DNA of 37,391 bases, taken from assembly GCA_046593925.1 (NCBI GenBank), contig JBKJQN010000020.1, positions 1 through 37,391 of the forward strand, read 5' to 3'. Below are positions 9,254 to 21,611 of the stretch, one piece after another. A program made the position numbers and the translations under genes. The stretch is from JAYVYM01 sp046593925 (GTDB lineage: Bacteria > Actinomycetota > Actinomycetes > Mycobacteriales > SCTD01). The notes under the pieces were generated by a model. The model made no database searches and had not been told where the DNA came from. It worked only from the letters and a program-made list of their open reading frames with translations. How positions within the stretch are numbered: the stretch's first letter is position 1; each line of letters opens with the position of its first letter.

Positions 9254-9361
9254 GGGCCGAGCCTACGCGTGGGACTGCGCCACGGCCGGTCGGGCCGTCC
9301 ACTCGGACCCGCAGACGCCCGGGGCAGCCCGGACAGCGTGCCGCGCCCCCTCCCCCAGCGG

Positions 9362-9500
9362 CCTCCCCTTCGATAGTGCGCCGAAGCGACCCCTGGGAGT
9401 GACCCATCGAAGGGGACACACTCCGCGCCGTCCCCCGCAACTCCGCCTCCCCTTCGCGAGGGCGCCAAACCGGCCTCCGTCAGTGACCTCACGCAGGGGA
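9362..9500. repeat. Two diverged 55-bp direct repeats, each with an internal inverted repeat
   Basis: Copy A (9362-9416) and copy B (9446-9500) align without gaps at an 84-bp offset, with 41 of 55 positions identical by my hand count. Both begin CCTCCCCTTCG, share AGTGACC in the middle and end with AGGGGA. In copy A, CCCCTTCGAT (9365-9374) pairs perfectly with ATCGAAGGGG (9406-9415) across a 31-nt loop. Copy B keeps a weaker form, CCCCTTCG with CGCAGGGG, one mismatch. The design suggests a dispersed palindromic intergenic element or a binding site, not a gene. Confidence 0.75.
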
Positions 9501-9540
9501 AGTGCACTCACGCAGGGGAAGTGCACTGGCGCAGGGGAGG
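9488..9540. repeat. 19-bp tandem repeat, about 2.7 copies
   Basis: The unit CTCACGCAGGGGAAGTGCA occurs exactly at 9488-9506 and 9507-9525, followed by a partial, altered third copy (CTGGCGCAGGGGAGG) to 9540. The first unit is also the right end of repeat copy B, so the tandem probably grew from that element. Confidence 0.85.
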
Positions 9541-9556
9541 CGGGCGGACGCGCAGC

Positions 9557-9586
9557 GGCCCGGCAGCCCCTCGGGGCGGCCGGGCC
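9557..9586 (-). terminator. Probable hairpin terminator behind etfA
   Basis: GGCCCGGC (9557-9564) pairs perfectly with GCCGGGCC (9579-9586), and an inner CCCC/GGGG pair shortens the loop. It lies 20 bp past the etfA stop on the minus strand. A second hairpin, GGCTGAC/GTCAGCC (9587-9593 with 9605-9611), covers the etfA stop codon itself. No T-run follows, which is common for actinobacterial terminators, so termination is inferred from position and stem strength. Confidence 0.5.
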
Positions 9587-9605
9587 GGCTGACGGCACCC
9601 GTGGG

Positions 9606-10559
9606 TCAGCCCTTGCGGCGCGTGATCTCCTCGGTCAAGGCCGGGACCACGGTGTTCAGATCGCCGACCAGGCCGAAGTCGGCGAGCTCGAAGATCGGCG
9701 CCTCGGCGTCCTTGTTGATCGCCACGATGGTCTTGCTGGTCTGCATGCCGGCTCGGTGCTGGATGGCTCCGGAGATGCCGACCGCGATGTACAGCTGCGG
9801 CGACACGGTCTGGCCGGTCTGGCCGACCTGGTTCTGGTGCGGGTACCAGCCGGCGTCGGTCGCGGCACGCGAGGCGCCGACGGCTGCGCCGAGGCTGTCG
9901 GCGAGCTTCTCGATGATCGAGAAGTTCTCGGGGCTGCCGACCCCCCGACCGCCGGAGACGACGACGGAGGCGTCTCCGAGGACCGGCCGACCGCCCTTGT
10001 CCTCCACGACGGACTCGATCACCCGGGCCGCCTTGTCGGCCGCCGAGAACGTTGCGGTGACCTGCTCCACCGCGCCGGCACCGGCCTGCTCGCTGGGCGC
10101 CGTCGAGTTGGCGCGGACCGTGATGATCGGGACACCCGTCTGCACGCGCGACTGCACGACGACGCTGCCACCGAAGATCGGCTGCTCGGCAACCAGCTCC
10201 GTGGTGACACCCACGGCGTCGGTGACCAGTCCCCCGCCGGTCTTGATGGCGAGCCGGGCCGCGACCTCCTTGCCCTCGGCATTACTCGGCAGCAGGACGG
10301 CGACTGGCGAGGCCGATCCGACCAGCTGCGCGAGGACGGTTGCCTTGGGGCCCGCGAGGTAGGTGTCGAGCTCCTCGGCCTCGTTGACGTAGACCTTCTC
10401 GGCGCCGTACGCAGCGACCTTCTCGGCAGCGGCGGACGCACCCTGACCGAGCACGACGGCCGACGGCGAGCCCAGGGTGCGGGCCAGCGTCAACAGCTCG
10501 TAGGAAACCTTCTTCGGGGTGCCCTCGACGTGGTCGATGAGGACCAGGACCTCAGCCAT
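9606..10559 (-). CDS. etfA: Electron transfer flavoprotein alpha subunit
   Basis: EtfA binds FAD and, with EtfB, passes electrons from acyl-CoA dehydrogenases towards the quinone pool. The 317-aa product starts at ATG with MAEVLVLIDHVEG. It has the C-terminal FAD domain with SGGRGVGSPENF and the run GQTVSPQLYIAVGISGAIQH near residues 250-275, diagnostic for the alpha chain. It follows etfB by 16 bp on the same strand, so the two form one unit. Two hairpins at its 3' end probably close the transcript. Confidence 0.96.
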   Translation of the reverse strand: MAEVLVLIDHVEGTPKKVSYELLTLARTLGSPSAVVLGQGASAAAEKVAAYGAEKVYVNEAEELDTYLAGPKATVLAQLVGSASPVAVLLPSNAEGKEVAARLAIKTGGGLVTDAVGVTTELVAEQPIFGGSVVVQSRVQTGVPIITVRANSTAPSEQAGAGAVEQVTATFSAADKAARVIESVVEDKGGRPVLGDASVVVSGGRGVGSPENFSIIEKLADSLGAAVGASRAATDAGWYPHQNQVGQTGQTVSPQLYIAVGISGAIQHRAGMQTSKTIVAINKDAEAPIFELADFGLVGDLNTVVPALTEEITRRKG

Positions 10560-10575
10560 AACAGTTCCAGCCCTC

Positions 10576-11355
10576 TCAGACGAACTTCTGCGACGCGAGG
10601 AACTCGGCGACCTTGCTGCCGCCGTCACCTTCGTCCTTGACGATCTGACCGCCCTGTCGTGGCGGCTTGGTGGCGAAGTCGACGACCTGCGACGGGGCGG
10701 TGGCCAGGCCGACCTGCCCTGCGTCGATGCCCGCGTCGGCGGCGGTGAGCGTCGTGAGCGGCTTCTTCTTCGCAGCCATGATTCCCTTGAACGACGGGTA
10801 GCGCGGCTCGTTGATCTTCTCGACAACGGAGACGAAGGCCGGGGTCGGGGCCTCGACGACGTCATAGCCGCTCTCGTGCTGCCGCTCGATGCGCACGACG
10901 GACCCGTCGGCGGTCACCTTGCGGGCGCCGGAGAGCTGCGGGTGACCGGTGCGCTCGGCAAGCAGCGCCGTCATCACCGACATCCGGCTGTCGGTGGCCT
11001 CCGACCCGGCGAGGACCAGGTCGTACTCGAGGCTCTCCAGGACCTTGGCGAGCGCGTACGAGGTCTGCACCGCGTCGGAGCCGGCCAGGATGGGGTCGCA
11101 CAGGTGCACGGCCTTGTCGGCGCCCATCGACAGCGCCTTGCGGATCGTCTCGATCGCGCGGTCGGGCCCCATCGTCAGGATGGTCACCTCACCGCCGTGC
11201 CCCTCCTTGAGCCGCAGGGCCTCCTCGACGGCGTACTCGTCGATCTCGTTCATCACGACGTCGACGGAGGCGCGGTCCAGGGTCTTGCTGGTGGGGTCGA
11301 GCTTGCGCTCGGCCCAGGTGTCAGGCACCTGCTTGACCAGTACGACGATGTTCAT
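10576..11355 (-). CDS. etfB: Electron transfer flavoprotein beta subunit
   Basis: The 259-aa EtfB chain has the usual length and starts MNIVVLVKQVPDT. It carries the AMP-binding/recognition segment (VLAGSEATDSRMSVMTALLAE), and the C-terminal part KGIMAAKKKPL is typical of the family. A GGAGG sits 13 nt before the ATG, slightly far. A candidate promoter lies about 70 bp upstream. The gene precedes etfA by 16 bp. Upstream on the same strand is an enoyl-CoA hydratase gene, which fits a shared link to acyl-CoA metabolism. Confidence 0.96.
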   Translation of the reverse strand: MNIVVLVKQVPDTWAERKLDPTSKTLDRASVDVVMNEIDEYAVEEALRLKEGHGGEVTILTMGPDRAIETIRKALSMGADKAVHLCDPILAGSDAVQTSYALAKVLESLEYDLVLAGSEATDSRMSVMTALLAERTGHPQLSGARKVTADGSVVRIERQHESGYDVVEAPTPAFVSVVEKINEPRYPSFKGIMAAKKKPLTTLTAADAGIDAGQVGLATAPSQVVDFATKPPRQGGQIVKDEGDGGSKVAEFLASQKFV

Positions 11356-11424
11356 GCTGGTGCGCCGACCTCCGTCAGCTCGGGGGGCGCGGCGGGAACT
11401 CCCGCTCGCCGCCGTGGTAACGAC

Positions 11425-11452
11425 AGATTACCCGGGGGTTGAAAGTCCGCAA
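11425..11452 (-). promoter_or_regulatory. Candidate sigma70-like promoter of etfBA
   Basis: Read on the minus strand, TTGCGG (11452-11447), a 16-nt spacer and TAATCT (11430-11425) resemble -35 and -10 boxes. They lie in the only AT-richer stretch of the 105-bp gap between the hydratase stop and the etfB ATG. Each box is only a partial match to consensus, so this is a suggestion. Confidence 0.35.
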
Positions 11453-11460
11453 CGTGACAG

Positions 11461-12246
11461 TCACCTCCCGGAGAAGGTCGCCTTACCGGGCCCGTCCGTC
11501 AGGAACGAGGCCATCCCGACGCTCTGGTCATCGGTGCCGAAAAGGGCCGTGAACAGCGAGGACTCCAGGCGCAGCCCGGCGTCCAGGCTCATCTCCAGGC
11601 CGTCGTCGATGGCCTGCTTGGCGTTGCGCAGCGCGACGGCCGGTCCGGCAACGAACTGCGCGGCCATCTCGCGGGCGGACTCGTAGACGCCCGCATCTGG
11701 CACGACGAAATCGGCGATGCCCACGGCCAGCGCCTCTTCCGCGCCGACGTGCCGACCGGTGAACACCATCGACTTGGCCCTGGCCGGGCCGATCAGCCGG
11801 GTGAGCCGCTGGGTGCCGCCCGCGCCAGGGATGATCCCGAGCTGGATCTCCGGTACGCCGAGCTTGGCCCGCTCCCCCACGACCCGGAAGTCGGCCGTCA
11901 GGGCCAGCTCGAAGCCGCCACCCAGCGCGTACCCCGTGACGGCGGCAACCACCGGCTTGGGCAGCCGTGCGACGACCTTGAACGTCTCCTGCAGCAGGGT
12001 GCCCCAGGCCACCATCTCGGGGTAGGACATGGCGGCCATCTCGGTGATGTCGGCGCCCGCCGCGAACACCCGTTCGCCGCCGTACAGCACCACCGCGCGT
12101 ACGTCGGCGCGGTCGCGGGCCTCGACGGCGGCGTCCTCCAGCTCGGCCCGCAGCTGTCCGTTGATGGCGTTCATCTTGGGCCGGTCGAGGCGCAGGGTGC
12201 CTACGCCGTCCTCGACCTCGAGCCGAACGAGCTCGCCGTCAGCCAT
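11461..12246 (-). CDS. Enoyl-CoA hydratase/isomerase family protein
   Basis: A crotonase-fold enzyme of 261 aa, the normal size. It has the oxyanion-hole segment FAAGADITEM near residue 65 and both catalytic glutamates of true hydratases: the Glu of ALGGGFELAL and the Glu of GVPEIQLG, 20 residues apart as in mitochondrial hydratase. The following IIPGAGGTQRLTRLIG is classic. It therefore probably hydrates 2-enoyl-CoA to 3-hydroxyacyl-CoA in beta-oxidation. ATG at 12246 gives MADGELVRLEVEDG; the longer frame upstream is antisense to the next gene. It lies 105 bp before etfB and diverges from the gene at 12301 across 54 bp. Confidence 0.92.
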   Translation of the reverse strand: MADGELVRLEVEDGVGTLRLDRPKMNAINGQLRAELEDAAVEARDRADVRAVVLYGGERVFAAGADITEMAAMSYPEMVAWGTLLQETFKVVARLPKPVVAAVTGYALGGGFELALTADFRVVGERAKLGVPEIQLGIIPGAGGTQRLTRLIGPARAKSMVFTGRHVGAEEALAVGIADFVVPDAGVYESAREMAAQFVAGPAVALRNAKQAIDDGLEMSLDAGLRLESSLFTALFGTDDQSVGMASFLTDGPGKATFSGR

Positions 12247-12300
12247 GCCTGCCTCCACCTCGTCGCGCCACCACCCGGTCGGGGGCAGCCGGACCTTAGT

Positions 12301-12950
12301 GTGCGCAACGTGTTCCGGGACTCCCACGGTGTGGTGCACACCGTCTCCTCCAGCGACCCACTGCTCGACCTGCCCGGCGACACCGCCCGGGCCCTGTCGG
12401 CCGCGCTGCTGCGTCCCGCCGAGCGCGACCTCGCGGCAGCTCTCGAGCGATGCGAAGCCGTCCGCGAGCTGCTGGAGCGCTGGCAGGACGCGTTCTTCGC
12501 AGCCCTGACGGAGGACGTCGACCTGGCGGAGGAGGCCCGCTGGGCGGCCGAGGCCGGCATGTCGCTGGCCGAGGTCGAGGCGGCGTACGACGAAGACGAC
12601 GACGTGCTGGAGTTGGACGACCCGACCGTGGTCGAGGTACCGGAGCTCGACCTGCCCGGTCTGGACCTGCCCGCGCAGGACGAGCAGACCGCGCTGCTCC
12701 CCGAGGACCTCGTGCAGGTCCTCGAGCGGGAACTGCTCCTGCTGCCGCTGCGGGTACGCCTGGAGGCGCTCGTCGCCGCCGCCTCGCTGGTCAGCACCTG
12801 GGCCGACCTGCTGGTCGACCACGAGAAGCTGCTGGGTCACCTGGTGCTTGCGCACGACGAGCCCGGTGCCGTCGGCGCCCATGTCGGCCACGCCGGCCGG
12901 CACGCCCTGCTGCACGCGATGCACGGCCCCGGACACCGTGAGATCCCGCA

Positions 12951-12954
<4 letters not shown>
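12301..12954 (+). CDS. Unrecognised acidic protein translationally coupled to glgX
   Basis: A 217-aa frame that I do not recognise. It is rich in Leu, Glu and Asp. The sequence is largely helical in appearance (LSAALLRPAERDLAAALERCEAV and later a VLERELLLLPLRVRLEALV-like run), with an acidic middle (AAYDEDDDVLELDD) and a proline-broken segment (VPELDLPGLDLPAQ). No signal peptide or membrane segment is evident. The start is GTG at 12301; GTG at 12331 is also possible. Its stop overlaps the glgX GTG as GTGA, so it is made together with the debranching enzyme. A role in glycogen metabolism is inferred from that coupling only. Confidence 0.68.
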
Positions 12955-15068
<2,114 letters not shown>

Positions 15069-15092
15069 GCCTCACGGCAGGAACGACCGGGA

Positions 15093-15120
15093 CCGGCGCC
15101 GGCCATCTCGGCGCTACCGG
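15093..15120 (+). terminator. Possible hairpin terminator behind glgX
   Basis: GCGCCG (15096-15101) pairs with CGGCGC (15109-15114) around a 7-nt loop, with three more pairs after a small bulge. It begins 25 bp after the glgX stop, in the 244-bp space between converging glgX and glgP. No T-run follows. I see nothing else in 15121-15312. Confidence 0.35.
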
Positions 15121-15312
15121 GCTCGCCCGCGTAGACGTTCTGCAGAGGCGCTGCGCGGGGCTGTCGACGCGCATCGGCTGCGCCTGGCTATCGCTGCGGC
15201 GGTGCGCGCTGGCCCACCCGCAGGACCAGGCCGGTCAGGGCGGCCCCGGGGGCCCGCTACCTGCCATCGCGGCTCAGGTCACCGGCGGCGCGGGAATCGA
15301 GATGATCGGCGC

Positions 15313-17865
15313 TCAGGCCGTCGTCACCAGCGCCAGGTCGGCGTCACCGGGCAGTAGGTCGTGGTGCGGCAGGACACGGACCGTGTAACCGAACGAGCCG
15401 GCCCGGTCCAGCGGCACCTCGCCCTCGAAACGCGACAGCCCGTCCTCGCCGTCGTCGACGTGCGTCAGGACCCTGGTGGCGGGCCGGTGGATGTCGTCGG
15501 ACTCGTCCACGCGGCCGTAGACCGCCTGCACCACCACGGCCTTGGCGGGCAAGCCGGCGAGGTCCACGCTGGCGCGCAGCCCCAGGCTGGTGCCCACCTC
15601 CGGCGCGTCGGCGACGCCGCCGGTGTCGACGTGCACGACCCGCACCGAGGGCCAGCGGGCGGTGACGTCGGCCCGCCAGGCCGCGACTTCGCGCGCCGGG
15701 GCGTACGAGGAGACGGCGAGCGCCCGGCTCGCCTGAGCCGCCGGCGCGTACAGCTGCTGGACGTAGTCACGAACCATCCGGCTGGCCAGCACCTTCGGGC
15801 CAAGCGTCTGCAGGGTGTGGCGGACCATGTCGACCCAGCGCTGCGGCACGCCCGCGTCGTCCACGTCGTAGAAGCGGGTACGCACCTGTTTTTCCACGAG
15901 CTCGTAGAACGCCGACGCCTCCAGGTCGTCGCGCCGGTCCGGGTCGGTGACGCCGTCGGCGGTGGGGATCGCCCAGCCGTTCTCGCCGTCGTACATCTCG
16001 TCCCACCAGCCGTCCAGGATCGACAGGTTGAGGCCGCCGTTGAGCGCCGACTTCATGCCCGACGTGCCGCAGGCCTCCAACGGCCGCAACGGGTTGTTGA
16101 GCCAGACGTCACAGCCGCCGTAGAGGTAGCGGGCCATCCCGATGTCGTAGTCGGGCAGGAACGCCATCCGGTGCCGCACACCGGCCTGGTCGGCGAAGCG
16201 CACGATCTGCTGCACCAGCTCCTTGCCGCCGTCGTCCGCGGGGTGCGCCTTGCCGGCGATCACGAACTGCACCGGCCGCTCCGCGTCGAGCAGCAGCGCC
16301 GTGAGCCGCTCGGGGTCGCGCATCATCAACGTCAGCCGCTTGTACGAGGGGACCCGGCGCGCGAAGCCGATCGTCAGCACTTCCGGGTCGAACACCGAGC
16401 TCGTCCAGCCCAGCTCGGCGTCGGTGGCCCCCCGCTGCAGCCACGACTCCCGGAGCCTTCGGCGGACCTCCTGCACGAGCCGCTCGCGCAGCAGCCGCCG
16501 GGTCCGCCAGATGTCGGTGTCGGCGACCTTCGCGACCGCCTCCCACGCCTGCGCCTCGGTGGCGCTGCCACCTTGCGCCTCGGCCAGCTCGAAGACCTCG
16601 CGGGACACCCAGGTTGGGGCGTGCACCCCGTTGGTCACCGAGGTGATCGGCACCTCGGCGGTGTCGAAGCCCGGCCAGAGCCCGGCGAACATGTCGCGGC
16701 TGACGATCCCGTGCAGCTGCGCGACACCGTTGCGGCGCTGCGCCATCCGCAGGCCCATGTGCGCCATGTTGAACACCTGCGGGTCGTCCTCGGCGCCGAG
16801 CGCCAGGATTCCCTCGACGGGCAGTGACGCCCATTCGGTACCGGCACCGAAGTAGCGCGCGACGATGTCGCGCGGGAAGCGGTCGATACCGGCCGGCACC
16901 GGGGTGTGGGTCGTGAACACGGTGCCCGCGCGGACCGCCTCACGCGCCTCGTCGTAGGACAGGCTCGCCGCGACCAGCTCGCGGATCCGCTCGACGCCGA
17001 GGAACCCGGCGTGCCCCTCGTTGGTGTGGAAGACCTCCGGCGCGGGATCGCCGGTCAGCGCGGTCCAGGCGCGGATCGCCCGGACGCCACCGATCCCGAG
17101 CAGCATCTCCTGGTGCAGCCGGTGGTCGCTGCCGCCGCCGTACAGCCGGTCGGTCACCTGGCGCTGCTCCGGGGCGTTGGCCTCCACGTCGGAGTCCAGC
17201 AGCAGCAGCGGTATGCGGCCGACCTGCGCGCGCCACACCTGGGCATGCATCTGCTGACCGTCGGGCAGCCCGACCTGCACCTCGAGCGGCGCACCAGAGG
17301 CGGTCGTGAGCAGTGTCAGCGGCAGGCCGTGCGGGTCCAGTGGGGGGTAGCGCTCCTGCTGCCAGCCCTCGGCGGACAGGCTCTGCTTGAAGTAGCCGGC
17401 GCGGTAGAGCAGCCCGACGCCCAGGATCGGCACGCCGAGGTCGGAGGCTGCCTTCAAGTGGTCGCCGGCCAGGATCCCCAGGCCCCCCGAATACTGGGGC
17501 AGCGACTCGGTGATGCCGAACTCCGGGGAGAAGTACGCGATCGAGCTCGGCGGTGCGCTCGCCGAGTCCAGCTCCTGATACCAGCGCGGCGTCGACAGGT
17601 AGTCCTGCAGGTCGGCGTGGGCGGCCGCGAGTCGGGCCAGGAAGGCCGGTTCGGCGGCGAGCTCGGCAAGCCGAAGCGGGCTGACCTGGCCGAGCAGCCG
17701 CACCGGGTCCCGGCCGACGGCGGCCCAGGTGACCGGGTCGACCGAGGCGAACAGGTCCAGCGAGGCCGGGTGCCACGACCACCTCAGGTTCAGCACCAGC
17801 TCACCGAGGGGTGCGAGCGGAGCGGGCAGGGCCAGGCGGACGGTGAACCGTCGGAGCGCTCTCAC
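15313..17865 (-). CDS. glgP: Alpha-glucan (glycogen) phosphorylase
   Basis: GlgP releases glucose 1-phosphate from non-reducing ends of glycogen. The 850-aa protein is of the GT35 type found in actinobacteria, beginning with a DUF3417-like N-terminal segment (LVLNLRWSWHPAS). It continues with AYFSPEFGITESLPQYSGGLGILAGDHLK-type motifs (110-138), VFHTNEGHAGF (278-288) and SVTNGVHAPTW. The PLP lysine is Lys605 in CGTSGMKSALNGG. GTG at 17865 fits the conserved N-terminus. It converges on glgX and diverges from glgE, placing breakdown beside synthesis. Some relatives release maltose 1-phosphate-linked products, so substrate preference is not certain. Confidence 0.94.
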   Translation of the reverse strand: MRALRRFTVRLALPAPLAPLGELVLNLRWSWHPASLDLFASVDPVTWAAVGRDPVRLLGQVSPLRLAELAAEPAFLARLAAAHADLQDYLSTPRWYQELDSASAPPSSIAYFSPEFGITESLPQYSGGLGILAGDHLKAASDLGVPILGVGLLYRAGYFKQSLSAEGWQQERYPPLDPHGLPLTLLTTASGAPLEVQVGLPDGQQMHAQVWRAQVGRIPLLLLDSDVEANAPEQRQVTDRLYGGGSDHRLHQEMLLGIGGVRAIRAWTALTGDPAPEVFHTNEGHAGFLGVERIRELVAASLSYDEAREAVRAGTVFTTHTPVPAGIDRFPRDIVARYFGAGTEWASLPVEGILALGAEDDPQVFNMAHMGLRMAQRRNGVAQLHGIVSRDMFAGLWPGFDTAEVPITSVTNGVHAPTWVSREVFELAEAQGGSATEAQAWEAVAKVADTDIWRTRRLLRERLVQEVRRRLRESWLQRGATDAELGWTSSVFDPEVLTIGFARRVPSYKRLTLMMRDPERLTALLLDAERPVQFVIAGKAHPADDGGKELVQQIVRFADQAGVRHRMAFLPDYDIGMARYLYGGCDVWLNNPLRPLEACGTSGMKSALNGGLNLSILDGWWDEMYDGENGWAIPTADGVTDPDRRDDLEASAFYELVEKQVRTRFYDVDDAGVPQRWVDMVRHTLQTLGPKVLASRMVRDYVQQLYAPAAQASRALAVSSYAPAREVAAWRADVTARWPSVRVVHVDTGGVADAPEVGTSLGLRASVDLAGLPAKAVVVQAVYGRVDESDDIHRPATRVLTHVDDGEDGLSRFEGEVPLDRAGSFGYTVRVLPHHDLLPGDADLALVTTA

Positions 17866-17958
17866 GCCAGCGACCCTATCGGTCGGTTGGTCCCCGCCGC
17901 GAGCGTGGCTGACGGGTCCGGGCGTTCACGGTGCGCGCGCCTGGGTAACGTCCGCGGA
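17866..17958. promoter_or_regulatory. Divergent glgP / glgE promoter region
   Basis: These 93 bp separate the start codons of glgP and the glgE-treS-mak-glgB operon and must carry both promoters if each is transcribed locally. A TANNNT-like box (TAACGT, 17945-17950) lies just before glgE, but no clear -35 pair or operator stands out. Location is the main argument. Confidence 0.4.
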
Positions 17959-19913
<1,955 letters not shown>

Positions 19914-19917
<4 letters not shown>

Positions 19918-21611
19918 CGTGGCCGGACCTCAAGCACGGTGAGCTCGTCGACCTGGAGCGCAGCCGTGACCCGCTGTGGTTCAAGCGTGCGGTGTTCTAC
20001 GAGGTGCTCATCCGCGGCTTCCGCGACAGCAACGGCGACGGCACCGGTGACCTGCGCGGCCTGACCGAGAAACTGGACTACCTGAAGTGGCTCGGGGTCG
20101 ACTGTGTCTGGCTGCTGCCGATCTACGAGTCGCCGCTGCGCGACGGTGGCTACGACATCAGCGACTTCACCAAGGTGCTACCGGAGTTCGGTGACCTCGG
20201 CGACTTCGTGCAGCTCGTCGACGAGGCCCACAAGCGCGGGATGCGGGTGATCGCCGACCTGGTCATGAACCACAGCAGCGACCAGCACCCATGGTTCCAG
20301 GCCTCGCGCACCGACCCCGACGGCCCGTTCGGCGACTACTACGTCTGGTCCGACACCGACGACCAGTACCCCGACGCGCGGATCATCTTCGTGGACACGG
20401 AGAGCTCGAACTGGACCTGGGACCCGGTGCGCAAGCAGTACTTCTGGCACCGGTTCTTCAGCCACCAGCCCGACCTCAACTACGAGAGCCTGGCCGTACA
20501 GGACGCCATGGTCGAAGTCCTCAAGTTCTGGTTGGACCTCGGGATCGACGGTTTCCGTCTCGATGCGGTGCCCTACCTGTTCGTCCGCGAGGGCACCAAC
20601 GGCGAGAACCTGCCGCCTACCCACGAGTTCCTGAAGCGGGTACGCAAGGAGGTCGACGCGCTCTACCCCGACCGGATCCTGCTGTGCGAGGCGAACCAGT
20701 GGCCGCAGGACGTCGTGGAGTACTTCGGCGACCCGGAGGTCGGCGACGAGTGCCAGATGGCCTTCCACTTCCCCCTCATGCCGCGGCTGTTCATGGCTGT
20801 GCGGCGGGAGTCGCGCTACCCGATCAGCGAGATCCTGGCGCAGACGCCGTCGATCCCGAAGAACTGCCAGTGGGGCATCTTCCTGCGCAACCACGACGAG
20901 CTGACCCTGGAGATGGTCAGCGACGAGGAGCGCGACTACATGTACGCGGAGTACGCCAAGGACCCGCGGATGAAGTCCAACGTCGGCATCGCCCGGCGGC
21001 TCGCCCCCCTGCTGGAGAACAGCCGCGACCAGATCGAGCTGTTCACCGGCCTGCTGCTGTCACTGCCCGGCTCACCGGTCCTGTACTACGGCGACGAGAT
21101 CGGGATGGGCGACAACATCTATCTCGGTGACCGCGACGGCGTACGCACCCCGATGCAGTGGAACGCCGACCGCAACGCCGGTTTCTCCCAGGCCGACCCG
21201 CAGACGCTGTACCTGCCCGCGCTGCTCGACCCGGTGTACGGCTACCAGGCGATCAACGTCGAGGCGCAGATGCGGTCGTCGAGTTCCCTGCTGCACTGGA
21301 CCCGGCGGATGCTCGCAGTGCGCAAGCAGCACCCGGTGTTCGGCATGGGCAGTTACGAGGAGCTCGGCGCCAGCAACCCCTCGGTGCTGGCGTTCGTGCG
21401 CGAGTTCGGCGACGACAAGGTGCTGTGCGTGAACAACCTTTCGCGCTTCCCGCAACCGGTCGAGCTGGACCTGCAGCGCTTCGAGGGCTGCACCCCCGTC
21501 GAGCTGACGGGCGGTGTGCACTTCCCGCGGATCGGCGAGCTGCCCTACCTGCTGTCGCTGGCGGGCCACGGCTTCCTGTGGTTCGCCGTCACGTACCCGG
21601 ACGCGCCATGA
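19914..21611 (+). CDS. treS: Trehalose synthase (maltose alpha-D-glucosyltransferase)
   Basis: TreS interconverts trehalose and maltose and feeds the GlgE pathway. The 565-aa GH13 protein begins at TTG, overlapping the glgE stop as TTGA; no better in-frame start is near, so a weak start may tune its amount. Visible are FYEVLIRGFRDSNGDGTGD (28-46), DLVMNHSSDQHPWF (115-128), nucleophile Asp217 (GFRLDAVPY), acid/base Glu259 (LLCEANQW) and Asp328 (RNHDELTLE). The pattern DSNGDGTGDLRGL and the length are those of TreS rather than a generic alpha-glucosidase. The ATGA overlap with mak indicates a functional partnership; the two proteins form a complex in mycobacteria. Confidence 0.95.

Larger units (their letters stand above)
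9254..9605. other. Non-coding gap with diverged repeats between etfA and the cysteine desulfurase gene
   Basis: No frame here looks like a protein. Contents by position: a small hairpin (ACGGCC...GGCCGT, 9282-9298); two diverged direct copies of a repeat (9362-9416 and 9446-9500); a 19-bp tandem repeat (9488-9540); and two strong hairpins next to the etfA stop (9557-9586 and 9587-9611). The desulfurase promoter must lie somewhere here on the minus strand unless transcription comes from etfBA. Confidence 0.8.

Noticed and set aside
9254..9605. The repeat-rich gap as a CRISPR array
   Set aside because: The repeats are diverged or directly tandem with no spacers of uniform length, and there are no cas genes nearby.
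15241..15256. GGCCCCGGGGGCC palindrome between glgX and glgP as a terminator
   Set aside because: The loop would be a single base, so no stable hairpin with that full stem can form. The 15093-15120 hairpin is a better candidate.
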